Shown here: in pieces, positions 1 to 7,027 of the stretch
Position numbering within the stretch: position 1 is the stretch's first letter
How the letters are laid out: each line of letters begins with the position of its first letter
Assembly: GCA_938003665.1 (NCBI GenBank)
Contig: CALKYI010000257.1
Location: 1 to 9,857, forward strand
Source: an uncultured Flavobacteriales bacterium
GTDB lineage: Bacteria > Bacteroidota > Bacteroidia > Flavobacteriales_D > Sanyastnellaceae
Length of the DNA stretch: 9,857 nt
Direction: 5' to 3'
The notes under the pieces: generated by a model
Database searches by the model: none
Seen by the model: only the letters and a program-made list of their open reading frames with translations
Told to the model about the DNA's origin: nothing
Program-made: the position numbers and the translations under genes

Positions 1-51
1 GAGGTGACCTTGCGCCGTTATTTCGAAAGGCGGCTGCGGGCGAGGCAATGA
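1..51 (+). CDS. Possible C-terminal end of an upstream gene (partial)
   Basis: Frame 1 is open from the window edge and ends at a TGA at 49-51, giving a 16-residue, Arg-rich tail (EVTLRRYFERRLRARQ). Frame 2 stops at once, and frame 3 runs on antithetically to murA, so frame 1 is the most natural continuation of a preceding + strand gene. From memory, murA in many Bacteroidota follows a DUF4290 protein, which often has a basic tail. This fragment is too short to confirm that. About 42 bp separate its stop from the chosen murA start. Confidence 0.3.
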   Translation, partial: EVTLRRYFERRLRARQ

Positions 52-93
52 CCCTTCGTTGCAGTGCGCTGCGAACTGTCAACTCAAACGACC

Positions 94-1404
94 ATGTCCA
101 GTTTTATCATCGAAGGAGGGAAGCGGCTGTCCGGTGAAGTCATCCCGCAAGGAGCCAAAAACGAGGCGCTGCAGATTTTGTGTGCGGTGCTCCTGACACC
201 GGAGCCCGTTACCATCACCAACCTCCCCGACATCGTCGACGTCAACAAATTGATTGACTTGCTGGCGAGCATGGGCGTCAAAATCCAACGCAAAGGACCC
301 GGGGCTTACCGTTTCCAGGCGGACGACGTCAACCTCGACTACTTCAGCACCGAGGAATTCCGGCAGAAGGGTGGATCCCTCCGCGGCTCGACCATGATTT
401 TGGGGCCGTTGCTGGCGCGTTTTGGTGTGGGCGCATTGCCCAAACCGGGGGGCGACAAGATCGGCCGCCGCCGCATGGACACCCACTTCATCGGGTTCGA
501 AACACTTGGCGCGACCTTCACCTACGACGGCAAAACCGGTTTCTTCCAAGCCAGCGCTCCCAACGGACTCAAAGGCACCAACATGCTCCTCGACGAAGCG
601 TCGGTCACCGGCACCGCCAACATTGTTATGGCAGCGTGCATGGCCCAAGGGACCACCACCATATACAACGCAGCGTGCGAGCCCTACCTGCAGCAACTCT
701 GCAAAATGATCAACCGCATGGGCGGCAAGATCAGTGGCATCGGCTCCAATTTGCTGACCATCGAGGGCGTCGAGTCACTCGGCGGCACAGACCACCGCTG
801 CCTTCCCGATATGATTGAGATCGGCAGCTTCATCGGTTTGGCGGCCATGACCCAAAGTGAAATTACCATCAAGGACGTGTCGTACGACGAGCTCGGCGTC
901 ATTCCCAAGGTGTTCCAGAAACTCGGAATCAAACTCGAGCGCCGCGGCGACGACATCTTCGTGCCCGCTCAGGACTCCTACGAAATCGAAACCTTCATCG
1001 ACGGCTCCATCCTCACGGTGTCGGACGCACCTTGGCCGGGCTTCACGCCGGATTTGTTGTCCATTGTGCTGGTGACGGCCACCCAGGCCAAAGGTAGCGT
1101 TCTGATTCACCAAAAGATGTTCGAGAGCCGCTTGTTCTTTACGGACAAACTCATCGACATGGGTGCGCAGATCATCCTTTGCGATCCGCACCGCGCCACC
1201 GTCATTGGCATGGACCGCAAGAGCCCGCTGCGCGGCGTAACCATGACCTCGCCGGACATCCGTGCGGGGGTTTCCCTCCTTATTGCAGCGCTCTCGGCCG
1301 AGGGCCAATCGGTCATCCACAACATCGGCCAGATCGACCGCGGTTACCAAGACATCGAAGGAAGGTTAAAAGCGCTGGGTGCCCGCATTGAACGGGTCGA
1401 TTGA
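94..1404 (+). CDS. murA: UDP-N-acetylglucosamine 1-carboxyvinyltransferase MurA, Asp-type active site
   Basis: MurA transfers enolpyruvate from PEP to UDP-GlcNAc, the first committed step of cytoplasmic peptidoglycan precursor synthesis. The frame is open from a GTG at 64, but ATG 94 is preferred: it gives 436 aa, the usual length, and places the substrate-binding pair at K22-N23 (GAKNEAL), matching E. coli numbering. The EPSP-synthase-like inside-out barrel fold is covered end to end. The active-site loop reads PGGDKIGRRR, so the catalytic Cys (C115 in E. coli) is Asp121 here. Asp320 (GFTPD) matches the catalytic Asp305 region and Arg390 (PDIRAG) matches Arg397. The segments EASVTGTANIVMAA and NAACEPYLQQLCKM are typical of Bacteroidota MurA. 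The start has no Shine-Dalgarno. The gene is 17 bp from the next and probably cotranscribed. The family assignment is firm; the start is fairly firm. Confidence 0.97.
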   Translation: MSSFIIEGGKRLSGEVIPQGAKNEALQILCAVLLTPEPVTITNLPDIVDVNKLIDLLASMGVKIQRKGPGAYRFQADDVNLDYFSTEEFRQKGGSLRGSTMILGPLLARFGVGALPKPGGDKIGRRRMDTHFIGFETLGATFTYDGKTGFFQASAPNGLKGTNMLLDEASVTGTANIVMAACMAQGTTTIYNAACEPYLQQLCKMINRMGGKISGIGSNLLTIEGVESLGGTDHRCLPDMIEIGSFIGLAAMTQSEITIKDVSYDELGVIPKVFQKLGIKLERRGDDIFVPAQDSYEIETFIDGSILTVSDAPWPGFTPDLLSIVLVTATQAKGSVLIHQKMFESRLFFTDKLIDMGAQIILCDPHRATVIGMDRKSPLRGVTMTSPDIRAGVSLLIAALSAEGQSVIHNIGQIDRGYQDIEGRLKALGARIERVD

Positions 1405-1421
1405 TTGCGTAAATTGCCTTC

Positions 1422-1979
1422 ATGATTTTTAAAACCACCCTCGGGTCGTTGGCGCTCGCCGCAGCGATCTTTTTTGCATCGCCCGTTGAGGCGCCCGATT
1501 CTGCCACTGTCATCCCAACGAACAAGGTGGGAACGGCCATCGGCGACACCGCTCCAGAGATTGCCCTGTCCAATCCGAAGGGCAAGACCATGAAGTTGAG
1601 CGACCTGCGCGGCAGCTTGGTGCTGGTGGACTTTTGGGCCTCGTGGTGTGGACCGTGCCGACGAGAGAACCCCAACGTGGTCAATGCGTACAAAAAGTAC
1701 AAGAAGGCCAAATTCAAGTCGGCGGACGGATTTGAAGTATTCAGCGTGTCCTTGGACAGCGACGTGGCCCGTTGGGAGTCGGCCATCGCACAAGACCAAC
1801 TCGATTGGAAATGGCACGTCTCTGACCTCAAGCGCTGGCAAAGCGAGGCGGCAGCGATGTACGGTGTCAATTCCATCCCCATGAGTTTTCTCATCGACGA
1901 GAACGGGGTGATCGTGGGCAAGAACTTGCGCGGTTTCGAATTGCACCGCCAGATTGACAAGCACGTCAAATCCTTCTGA
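1422..1979 (+). CDS. Secreted TlpA/ResA-like thioredoxin-fold protein
   Basis: This 185-aa protein has an N-terminal hydrophobic stretch (residues 5-20) after a short MIFK start. That fits a signal peptide or anchor; there is no lipobox Cys, so it is probably periplasmic. A thioredoxin-like AhpC/TSA-Redoxin domain follows from about residue 38 (GDTAPEIALSNPKGK, the usual entry of TlpA/ResA proteins). The redox motif is WCGPC at 75-79 within LVDFWASWCGPCRRENP. The cis-Pro loop is SIPMSFLID (Pro153), and a GFEL tail resembles the family end. Such proteins reduce or exchange disulfides in the periplasm, for example in cytochrome c maturation; the client here is unknown. It starts 17 bp after murA and has no visible Shine-Dalgarno. 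The only cysteines are the active-site pair. The family is sure; the substrate and pathway are not. Confidence 0.9.
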   Translation: MIFKTTLGSLALAAAIFFASPVEAPDSATVIPTNKVGTAIGDTAPEIALSNPKGKTMKLSDLRGSLVLVDFWASWCGPCRRENPNVVNAYKKYKKAKFKSADGFEVFSVSLDSDVARWESAIAQDQLDWKWHVSDLKRWQSEAAAMYGVNSIPMSFLIDENGVIVGKNLRGFELHRQIDKHVKSF

Positions 1980-2016
1980 TCCGGTTCACCTGACAGGTTG
2001 TCCGGTTGCTGCAGTG

Positions 2017-2032
2017 TGGCATCGGATTTGGA
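2017..2032 (+). promoter_or_regulatory. Weak sigma54-like promoter candidate before grpE
   Basis: The 16-mer TGGCATCGGATTTGGA matches the sigma54 consensus TGGCACG-N4-TTGCW at 9 of the 12 defined positions, with correct spacing between the -24 GG and the -12 element. The normally near-invariant C of the -12 GC is G here, which counts against it. A start point would fall near 2043, about 24 nt before the grpE ATG. It lies in the 87-bp gap between the thioredoxin gene and grpE. This is a lead rather than a call. The idea gains some weight because a sigma54-type activator is encoded downstream at 7028-8212. Confidence 0.2.
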
Positions 2033-2066
2033 CAGGGTGAAGGAAATCAAGGAAAGTACCCCAGAC

Positions 2067-2633
2067 ATGAATACGTCGAACGTGGAAGAAACCACCGCGA
2101 ACCAAGCGGAAACCGAGGAGAGTCAAGCACAAGCAGCCGAGGAACAACCCCAAGCGGAAGCAGCTACCGAGGAGCAGGCCGAGGAGGAAGGCACGGCAGA
2201 AAGGCAAGAAGAACAGACGGATTGGCAGGACCGTTACCTGCGGCTCTACGCTGAATTTGACAATTTCCGCAAGCGCACGATGCGCGAACGCGGCGACCTA
2301 ATTCGGAACGCCTCGAAAGACGTGTTGGAAAGCTTGCTGCCGGTGTTGGACGATTTCGAACGCGCCCAAACAGCCGCTGTCGATTCGGAGGACGTCAACG
2401 GATTGAAAGAAGGCCAGCAGCTCATCCACAACAAGCTGAAGCAAATCCTCAAAGCCCAAGGCGTGGAGCAACTCGAGGTCAAGCCAGGCGACGCCTTTGA
2501 CGTAGACATCCACGAAGCGATCACCCGCATTCCTTCTCCTGAATTTTCCGGTAAGGTCGTGGACGTGGTGGAAGCCGGTTACAAATTGAACGATACCGTC
2601 ATCCGCTACGCGAAAGTGGTGGTCGGTGAATAA
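2067..2633 (+). CDS. grpE: GrpE, nucleotide exchange factor for DnaK
   Basis: GrpE drives ADP release from DnaK in the DnaK-DnaJ-GrpE folding cycle in the cytoplasm. The frame is open from a TTG at 1998, but ATG 2067 gives a normal 188-aa product and drops an unlikely Cys-containing leader. Residues 7-50 are a low-complexity, strongly acidic Glu/Gln/Ala tail. The long dimerising coiled coil starts around residue 52 (YLRLYAEFDNFRKRT). The C-terminal beta domain carries the GrpE signature: GDAFDVDIHEAI (141-152), then VVEAGYKLNDTVIRYAKVVV to the end. The usual FDP before the HEA motif is FDV here, a mild variation. An AAGGAAAG stretch at 2049-2056 is only marginally placed as a ribosome site. 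dnaJ starts 8 bp after the stop, so the two are an operon pair. dnaK is not in the window. Confidence 0.95.
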   Translation: MNTSNVEETTANQAETEESQAQAAEEQPQAEAATEEQAEEEGTAERQEEQTDWQDRYLRLYAEFDNFRKRTMRERGDLIRNASKDVLESLLPVLDDFERAQTAAVDSEDVNGLKEGQQLIHNKLKQILKAQGVEQLEVKPGDAFDVDIHEAITRIPSPEFSGKVVDVVEAGYKLNDTVIRYAKVVVGE

Positions 2634-2641
2634 CGAGACCC

Positions 2642-3757
2642 ATGGCGAAGCGGGATTACTATGAAATTTTAGGGGTCGACCGAAAGGCGTCCGGTTCCGA
2701 TATCAAGAAGGCCTACCGCAAACTGGCCCTCAAATATCACCCGGACAAAAACCCCGGTGACGCCACAGCAGAGGAGAAATTCAAGGAGGCCGCAGAGGCC
2801 TATGAAGTGCTCCAAGACGACCAAAAGCGCGCCCAATATGACCGCTTCGGCCACGACGGTTTGCGCGGTGGGCCTGGCGGCGGTGCTGGGTTCGGCGGGA
2901 TGAACATGGAGGACATCTTCAGCCAGTTTGGCGACATCTTCGGTGGCGCCTTTGGCGGTGGTGCAGGCGGTGGCGGCGGTCGTCGTCGGCGCATGAAGGG
3001 ATCCAACCTGCGCATCAAGGTGAAGTTGACCTTAGAAGAGATTGCGGAGGGTGTAGAGAAGAAGGTTAAAGTCTTCAAACAGGTCCAGGCCGATGGCGCG
3101 GAGTACGGCGACTGTCAAACGTGCGGAGGCACCGGCCAGATCCGCCGCGTCCAGAACACCATCCTCGGCCAAATGCAAACGGCCAGCACCTGTCCCCAAT
3201 GCCAAGGCAGCGGACAATCGGTGAAGAAGCGCCCTTCCGGCTCGGATGAATGGGGCATGGTGCGCAAAGAGGCCGTGGTCACCATCGAGATCCCAGCAGG
3301 CGTCGAGGACGGCATGCAGCTGAGCGTGCGCGGCGAAGGCAACGGCGCTCCGATGGGCGGCGTGCCAGGCGATTTGCTCGTGGTCATCGAGGCCATCCCG
3401 CACGAAACGCTCCAGCGCAACGGCAAGAACTTGCACTACGACTTGTACATCCCGTTCACGGACGCAGCACTCGGTGCGCAAGCGGAAGTGCCGTTGGTGG
3501 GAAGCAAGGCGAAAATCACCATCGAACCAGGCACCCAAAGTGGCCGCATCGTACGACTCCGCGGCAAGGGACTCCCCGCCGTCGATAGCTATGGCCAAGG
3601 CGATTTGCTAGTGAACATCAACGTTTGGACACCCAAGAAGCTCTCCAGTGAGGAGCGCGAATTGCTCGAACAACTCCGCGAGTCCAAGAACTTTCAGCCC
3701 GATGCCAACCACCAGGAAAAAGGCTTCTTCGACAAGGTGCGGGATATGTTCACTTGA
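2642..3757 (+). CDS. dnaJ: DnaJ (Hsp40) with a single zinc centre
   Basis: This 371-aa co-chaperone delivers substrates to DnaK and stimulates its ATPase. The J domain spans about 4-70 with HPD at 33-35. A Gly/Phe-rich linker (about 75-113) ends in RRRR (114-117). The zinc-binding region is reduced: only two CXXCXGXG motifs remain, CQTCGGTG (158-165) and CPQCQGSG (184-191), and those four Cys are the only ones in the protein. By position and by the conserved TILGQMQTAST between them, they correspond to motifs II and III (zinc centre 2) of classical DnaJ; motifs I and IV (zinc centre 1) are missing. The C-terminal substrate-binding beta domains follow (IPAGVEDGMQLSVRGEGN, then GTQSGRIVRLRGKGLP). 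The frame is intact, so this is not a sequencing artefact. From memory, many Flavobacteriia DnaJ share this form. Confidence 0.96.
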   Translation: MAKRDYYEILGVDRKASGSDIKKAYRKLALKYHPDKNPGDATAEEKFKEAAEAYEVLQDDQKRAQYDRFGHDGLRGGPGGGAGFGGMNMEDIFSQFGDIFGGAFGGGAGGGGGRRRRMKGSNLRIKVKLTLEEIAEGVEKKVKVFKQVQADGAEYGDCQTCGGTGQIRRVQNTILGQMQTASTCPQCQGSGQSVKKRPSGSDEWGMVRKEAVVTIEIPAGVEDGMQLSVRGEGNGAPMGGVPGDLLVVIEAIPHETLQRNGKNLHYDLYIPFTDAALGAQAEVPLVGSKAKITIEPGTQSGRIVRLRGKGLPAVDSYGQGDLLVNINVWTPKKLSSEERELLEQLRESKNFQPDANHQEKGFFDKVRDMFT

Positions 3758-3773
3758 TGGTTAATTTGCACGC

Positions 3774-4724
3774 ATGCCCTCTGCTCCAGCCCTCGATATT
3801 TCAGGAATTGAAAAGCGATTTGGCGAGCAGCGCGCATTGGCTGGCGTAGGCTTCCACGTCCAACAATCTGGTATTTTCGGCTTGCTCGGTCCCAACGGCG
3901 CGGGCAAGACGACCTTGCTACGGATGCTCAATGGAATCACGGCGCCTGACGCCGGTTCCATTTCCTTTTTTGGCGAACCCCTGACGCGGGCGCACCTGCC
4001 GAGCATTGGCTACCTGCCAGAAGAACGCGGCCTCTACAAATCCATGCGGGTCGGAGAGCAGGCCCTGTACTTTGCGCAATTGCGTGGACTGGATAAGAAA
4101 GAAGCGCGCGAACGACTGCGCTACTGGTTTGACCGGCTAGAGGTGGACGGCTGGTGGAACAAGGAGGTCAGCGAAGTCAGCAAGGGCATGGCCCAGAAAA
4201 TCCAGTTCATCCTCTCGGTGCTGCACGAGCCGCGCCTGTTGATCTTGGACGAACCGCTGAGTGGATTTGACCCCATCAATGCCCAGCGCATCCGAGAGGT
4301 CATCCTCGAGCTCAAGGCCAAAGGCGACACGACCATCTTGCTGTCCACGCACGACATGGGCAGCGTGGAGGAAATGTGCGATGAGGTCGCGTTGCTCAAC
4401 CGAGGAGAACTTGTCCTCAACGGCAAGGTGCCGGAACTCCGCGAAGCCGCCCGCGACGGTCGGTATGCGGTTTCGTTCCGCGATACCGTCATGGGCTTTA
4501 CCGTAGCCTTGGGCGCCAGCGCGGAGTTGATTGAAGTCAATCCCAATCCGGAAGTTCCAGGTGAGCACTTGGCCATGCTGCGCCTGCCCGCGGAGTCCGA
4601 CATCGCCACGTGGGTGCGGTGGATTTCCGAAAAGGTGGAGCTCACGTCCTGCACGCCTTGGCGACCGGGGATGCGTGACATCTTCATTCGCGCTGTTGAA
4701 CAGCAAAACGAACCCGCCGCATGA
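3774..4724 (+). CDS. ABC-2 type exporter ATP-binding protein (NatA-like)
   Basis: This 316-aa cytoplasmic ATPase powers the permease encoded next. Visible motifs in order are Walker A GPNGAGKTT (39-47), a signature loop VSKGMAQ (135-141) in place of LSGGQ, Walker B LLILDE (155-160), D-loop SGFD (163-166) and the switch His193 in LLSTHDM. The Q-loop position reads IGYLPEERGLY, with Glu83 where Gln usually sits, a trait I associate with NatA-like exporters. About 90 residues follow the nucleotide-binding domain (225-316), a C-terminal extension with no catalytic motif, again as in NatA-type proteins. It starts 16 bp after dnaJ without a Shine-Dalgarno. Its TGA overlaps the permease ATG (ATGA, 4 bp), which implies translational coupling. 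The substrate is unknown: NatAB exports Na+ in Bacillus, but relatives export other compounds. Confidence 0.93.
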   Translation: MPSAPALDISGIEKRFGEQRALAGVGFHVQQSGIFGLLGPNGAGKTTLLRMLNGITAPDAGSISFFGEPLTRAHLPSIGYLPEERGLYKSMRVGEQALYFAQLRGLDKKEARERLRYWFDRLEVDGWWNKEVSEVSKGMAQKIQFILSVLHEPRLLILDEPLSGFDPINAQRIREVILELKAKGDTTILLSTHDMGSVEEMCDEVALLNRGELVLNGKVPELREAARDGRYAVSFRDTVMGFTVALGASAELIEVNPNPEVPGEHLAMLRLPAESDIATWVRWISEKVELTSCTPWRPGMRDIFIRAVEQQNEPAA

Positions 4725-6037
4725 ACCGCCTCGGCCTGATCATTTACCGGGAATGGATCACCCGTGTCCGCCGTCGAGCATTCATCATCGGAACGCTACT
4801 CGTGCCGGTTTTGCTTGCCCTTGGCGTAGGCTTTGGAGCCTGGATGGAAAACGCCGAGATGGAGGAGAACAAGGTGTTGGTCGTGGACCTCTCGGGCATG
4901 ATCACGTTCTGGGACGATACACGCCAGGCGTACTTGCCCATTTGCCCGGAATGCTTCCCCGAGCGGGAAAATCTGCAGTACCGCTTTGCGGATCAAGCGT
5001 TGGACGATACGGATTTTTTGCTTTCGGATTTCACCTCCATGGTGCTGTTGGACGATGCCATTTTGCAACACGGCCAAGCCAAAAACCTGTACGAAAAATC
5101 CCCTTCCCTCACCGCCCAGAACGCCATTGAGCGTGACCTGTCTTCGGCCATCGAGCGCTTCAAGGTCAAGGAGGAATTGTCCCTCGATTATGAAGCCTAC
5201 AAACGGCTGAAGACCAAGGTGAGCTTGGTGGGAGAAGACATCATCACCAAAGACGGCAACGCCACGGGCCGCTCCCTCATCGGGTTCGTGTTCAGCCTGT
5301 TCATGTTCATCCAAATCATGGTGTACGGCATGCACGTCATGCGGGGGGTCATCGAGGAGAAGGCCAACCGCATCGTTGAAGTCATCATCAGCGTGGTCAA
5401 GCCCATGGAGTTGCTCGCCGGCAAAATCATTGGCATCGGCCTGGTTGGTGTGACGCAGGTCATTGCGCTGACCGTGCTGGGCTTCTTGGTGTTCCAAGTG
5501 GGCGGACAAGCACTGGAAGTGTCGGGCGTCTTGACCTCGGCATCCAACGAGGCGGTGGAACTCGACTTTGAAACGTGGATGGCGTCCAATGACCTGTTGG
5601 GCTTTGTGTTGGAAGTGAACTGGCCCCTGATGGTGGTGTGCGCGCTGGCGTATTTCGCTGCCGGGTTCTTCATGTACGCGGCGCTGTTTGCCGCCATCGG
5701 TTCGGCCGTTGAGCAAGAGTCCGATGCCCAGTACTTGATGTTGCCTGCGATGTTGCCGTTGCTCGCCTCCTACATCACAGCAGCCATGGCCATCCAAAAC
5801 CCGGAAGGCCAGGTGGCCGTGATTGGATCGTACGTACCATTGACGGCACCGATTTTGATGCTCATCCGTTTGCCGCTGGGTGTGGCGTGGTGGGAATTGG
5901 TGCTCTCCTTGTCCGGGGTTATTGCCACGGCCTACGGTTTTGTCCTCGTGTCGGCGCGGATTTTCCGCACCGGAATTTTGATGCACGGCAAGAAAATCAC
6001 GGTGCGGGAATTGTTCCGCTGGGTCCGCCATGACTGA
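4721..6037 (+). CDS. ABC-2 type exporter permease (NatB-like, ABC2_membrane_3 family)
   Basis: This 438-aa inner-membrane protein is the partner of the ATPase it overlaps. The topology fits ABC-2 exporters of the NatB kind: one N-terminal membrane helix (about 21-41), a large extracytoplasmic domain (about 42-184), then about six helices (approximately 185-205, 237-260, 302-328, 338-358, 366-388, 391-413). The cytoplasmic coupling segment after helix 2, GVIEEKANRIVEVIISVVKP (209-228), is the most diagnostic motif of the family. The extracytoplasmic domain carries a CPEC motif (Cys75, Cys78), its only cysteines, which could form a disulfide or bind metal. The last 8 bp overlap the start of the phosphatase gene. 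A long open frame on the opposite strand (4796-6043) is a shadow. The transported substrate cannot be told from the sequence. Confidence 0.92.
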   Translation: MNRLGLIIYREWITRVRRRAFIIGTLLVPVLLALGVGFGAWMENAEMEENKVLVVDLSGMITFWDDTRQAYLPICPECFPERENLQYRFADQALDDTDFLLSDFTSMVLLDDAILQHGQAKNLYEKSPSLTAQNAIERDLSSAIERFKVKEELSLDYEAYKRLKTKVSLVGEDIITKDGNATGRSLIGFVFSLFMFIQIMVYGMHVMRGVIEEKANRIVEVIISVVKPMELLAGKIIGIGLVGVTQVIALTVLGFLVFQVGGQALEVSGVLTSASNEAVELDFETWMASNDLLGFVLEVNWPLMVVCALAYFAAGFFMYAALFAAIGSAVEQESDAQYLMLPAMLPLLASYITAAMAIQNPEGQVAVIGSYVPLTAPILMLIRLPLGVAWWELVLSLSGVIATAYGFVLVSARIFRTGILMHGKKITVRELFRWVRHD

Positions 6038-7025
6038 GGCCACGACCCCAACTCAACGTGCTGCGGTGATCGACTGCGGCACCAACATGTTCACGGTACT
6101 GATCGCGGAGGGGAATGGCGACACGTGGGAACGCAAGCACGTGCTCCGACAGCCCGTCTTCATCGGTCAGGGTGGCTTTCAAAACGGCTCCATTCGTTCC
6201 GATCGGTTTGCACGTGGGCTCGACGCGCTGCGGACGTTTCATCAGGCCTTGCGCAATTACAATGTCAAGGACGTGCGGGTGGTGGGAACCAGTGCCCTGC
6301 GCGACGCTTCCAACGGATCAGCCTTTGCTGAAGCGGTCCGCGGTCAACTCGGCTGGGACCTGGGCATCATCGGCGGGGAAGAGGAGGCGGATTGGATTTT
6401 TCGCGGCGTGGCCCAGACCTTGACCGACGCCTTGGAGCGGGTGCTCATCATGGACATCGGTGGAGGCAGTGTGGAATTTGTGGTGGCCGAGCGCACCGAT
6501 ACCGGCGTGTGGCAATCCAAGGCTGCTCTGAGCCTCGACGCCGGTGTTGCACGGTTGGAAGAATTTGGCAAGCCCAGCGACCCGCTCGGAGCAGCAGGCG
6601 AGGAGCGTTACCGCGCGTTTTTGGAAAATGTCATGGAGCCTCTAGAGGCCGTCCTCGCCGAACATCGGCCCACTGCGCTGGTGGGAAGCAGCGGGTCGTT
6701 CGATACGTTTGCTGAAGCCGTCAATGGTTCACATGCGAACGTCCCGTACCTGCAACGGCGGGACCTCGAACCCATCGATCGCCAAGCGTTGCAGCGGTTG
6801 CACCGAAGGTTGCTGACAGAACCCCACGAACAGCGCTTGAAAATCCCCGGGATGGCTCCCGCCCGAGCCAAGATGATCCCCTTGTCCAGCATGCTGCTCA
6901 CGCATGTGTTGGGGAAAATGGACCCCACGACGACTGTCTACCGATCGCCATTTGCCATGCGCGAAGGCTTGATGGAGGCAGTTTGGCAACATCTTTGCAC
7001 CGGTGCAAGCGATCAAACGAATTGA
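6030..7025 (+). CDS. Ppx/GppA-family phosphatase (exopolyphosphatase / pppGpp phosphohydrolase type)
   Basis: This 331-aa protein has the two-lobed actin-like ASKHA fold and lacks the C-terminal HD-like extension of long Ppx enzymes. Motifs in order are the first phosphate loop AVIDCGTNMFTVLI (12-25), GTSALRDASN (86-95), GGEEEADWIFRGV (115-127, with the catalytic Glu region), the second phosphate loop LIMDIGGGSVEFVV (139-152), and VGSSGSFDTFAEA (218-230). The tail has IPGMAPARA (272-280) and YRSPFAMREGL (304-314), both family hallmarks. Members cleave phosphate from polyphosphate or pppGpp, and sequence alone does not decide which. The first loop is Cys-Gly-Thr-Asn, whereas Ile-Gly-Ser-Asn is more usual. 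The start overlaps the permease by 8 bp, and the regulator ATG lies 2 bp after its stop, so production is likely coupled to both. Confidence 0.92.
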   Translation: MTEATTPTQRAAVIDCGTNMFTVLIAEGNGDTWERKHVLRQPVFIGQGGFQNGSIRSDRFARGLDALRTFHQALRNYNVKDVRVVGTSALRDASNGSAFAEAVRGQLGWDLGIIGGEEEADWIFRGVAQTLTDALERVLIMDIGGGSVEFVVAERTDTGVWQSKAALSLDAGVARLEEFGKPSDPLGAAGEERYRAFLENVMEPLEAVLAEHRPTALVGSSGSFDTFAEAVNGSHANVPYLQRRDLEPIDRQALQRLHRRLLTEPHEQRLKIPGMAPARAKMIPLSSMLLTHVLGKMDPTTTVYRSPFAMREGLMEAVWQHLCTGASDQTN

Positions 7026-7027
7026 CC

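Noticed and set aside
41..64. Sigma54-like GGCA ... TTGCA pair just before murA
   Set aside because: The GG and GC are 17 bp apart instead of 12, so the spacing rules it out.
1998..2066. TTG 1998 or GTG 2037 as the grpE start
   Set aside because: The added residues contain a Cys pair and no GrpE-like sequence, while ATG 2067 gives a typical acidic N-terminal tail and normal length. GTG 2037 cannot be fully excluded.
2870..2995. Gly-codon-rich repeat in dnaJ as a DNA repeat element
   Set aside because: It encodes the normal Gly/Phe linker of DnaJ and has no regular repeat unit.
3075..3260. Sequencing error or frameshift explaining the missing DnaJ zinc motifs
   Set aside because: The frame is continuous with conserved sequence on both sides, and no alternate frame contains the lost CXXC motifs.
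3761..3768. TTAATTTG resembling a Bacteroidota -7 box before the ABC ATPase gene
   Set aside because: No TTG is found at the -33 position, and it lies only a few bases before the start codon, leaving almost no leader.
4796..6043. A 415-residue open frame on the - strand opposite the ABC permease
   Set aside because: It has no recognisable motif, an unusual His/Gln-rich composition, and lies fully opposite a gene with a clear family match. It is a shadow of high-GC codon use. The same holds for the - strand frames at 775-1350, 1313-2095, 3032-3598 and 7217-7810.
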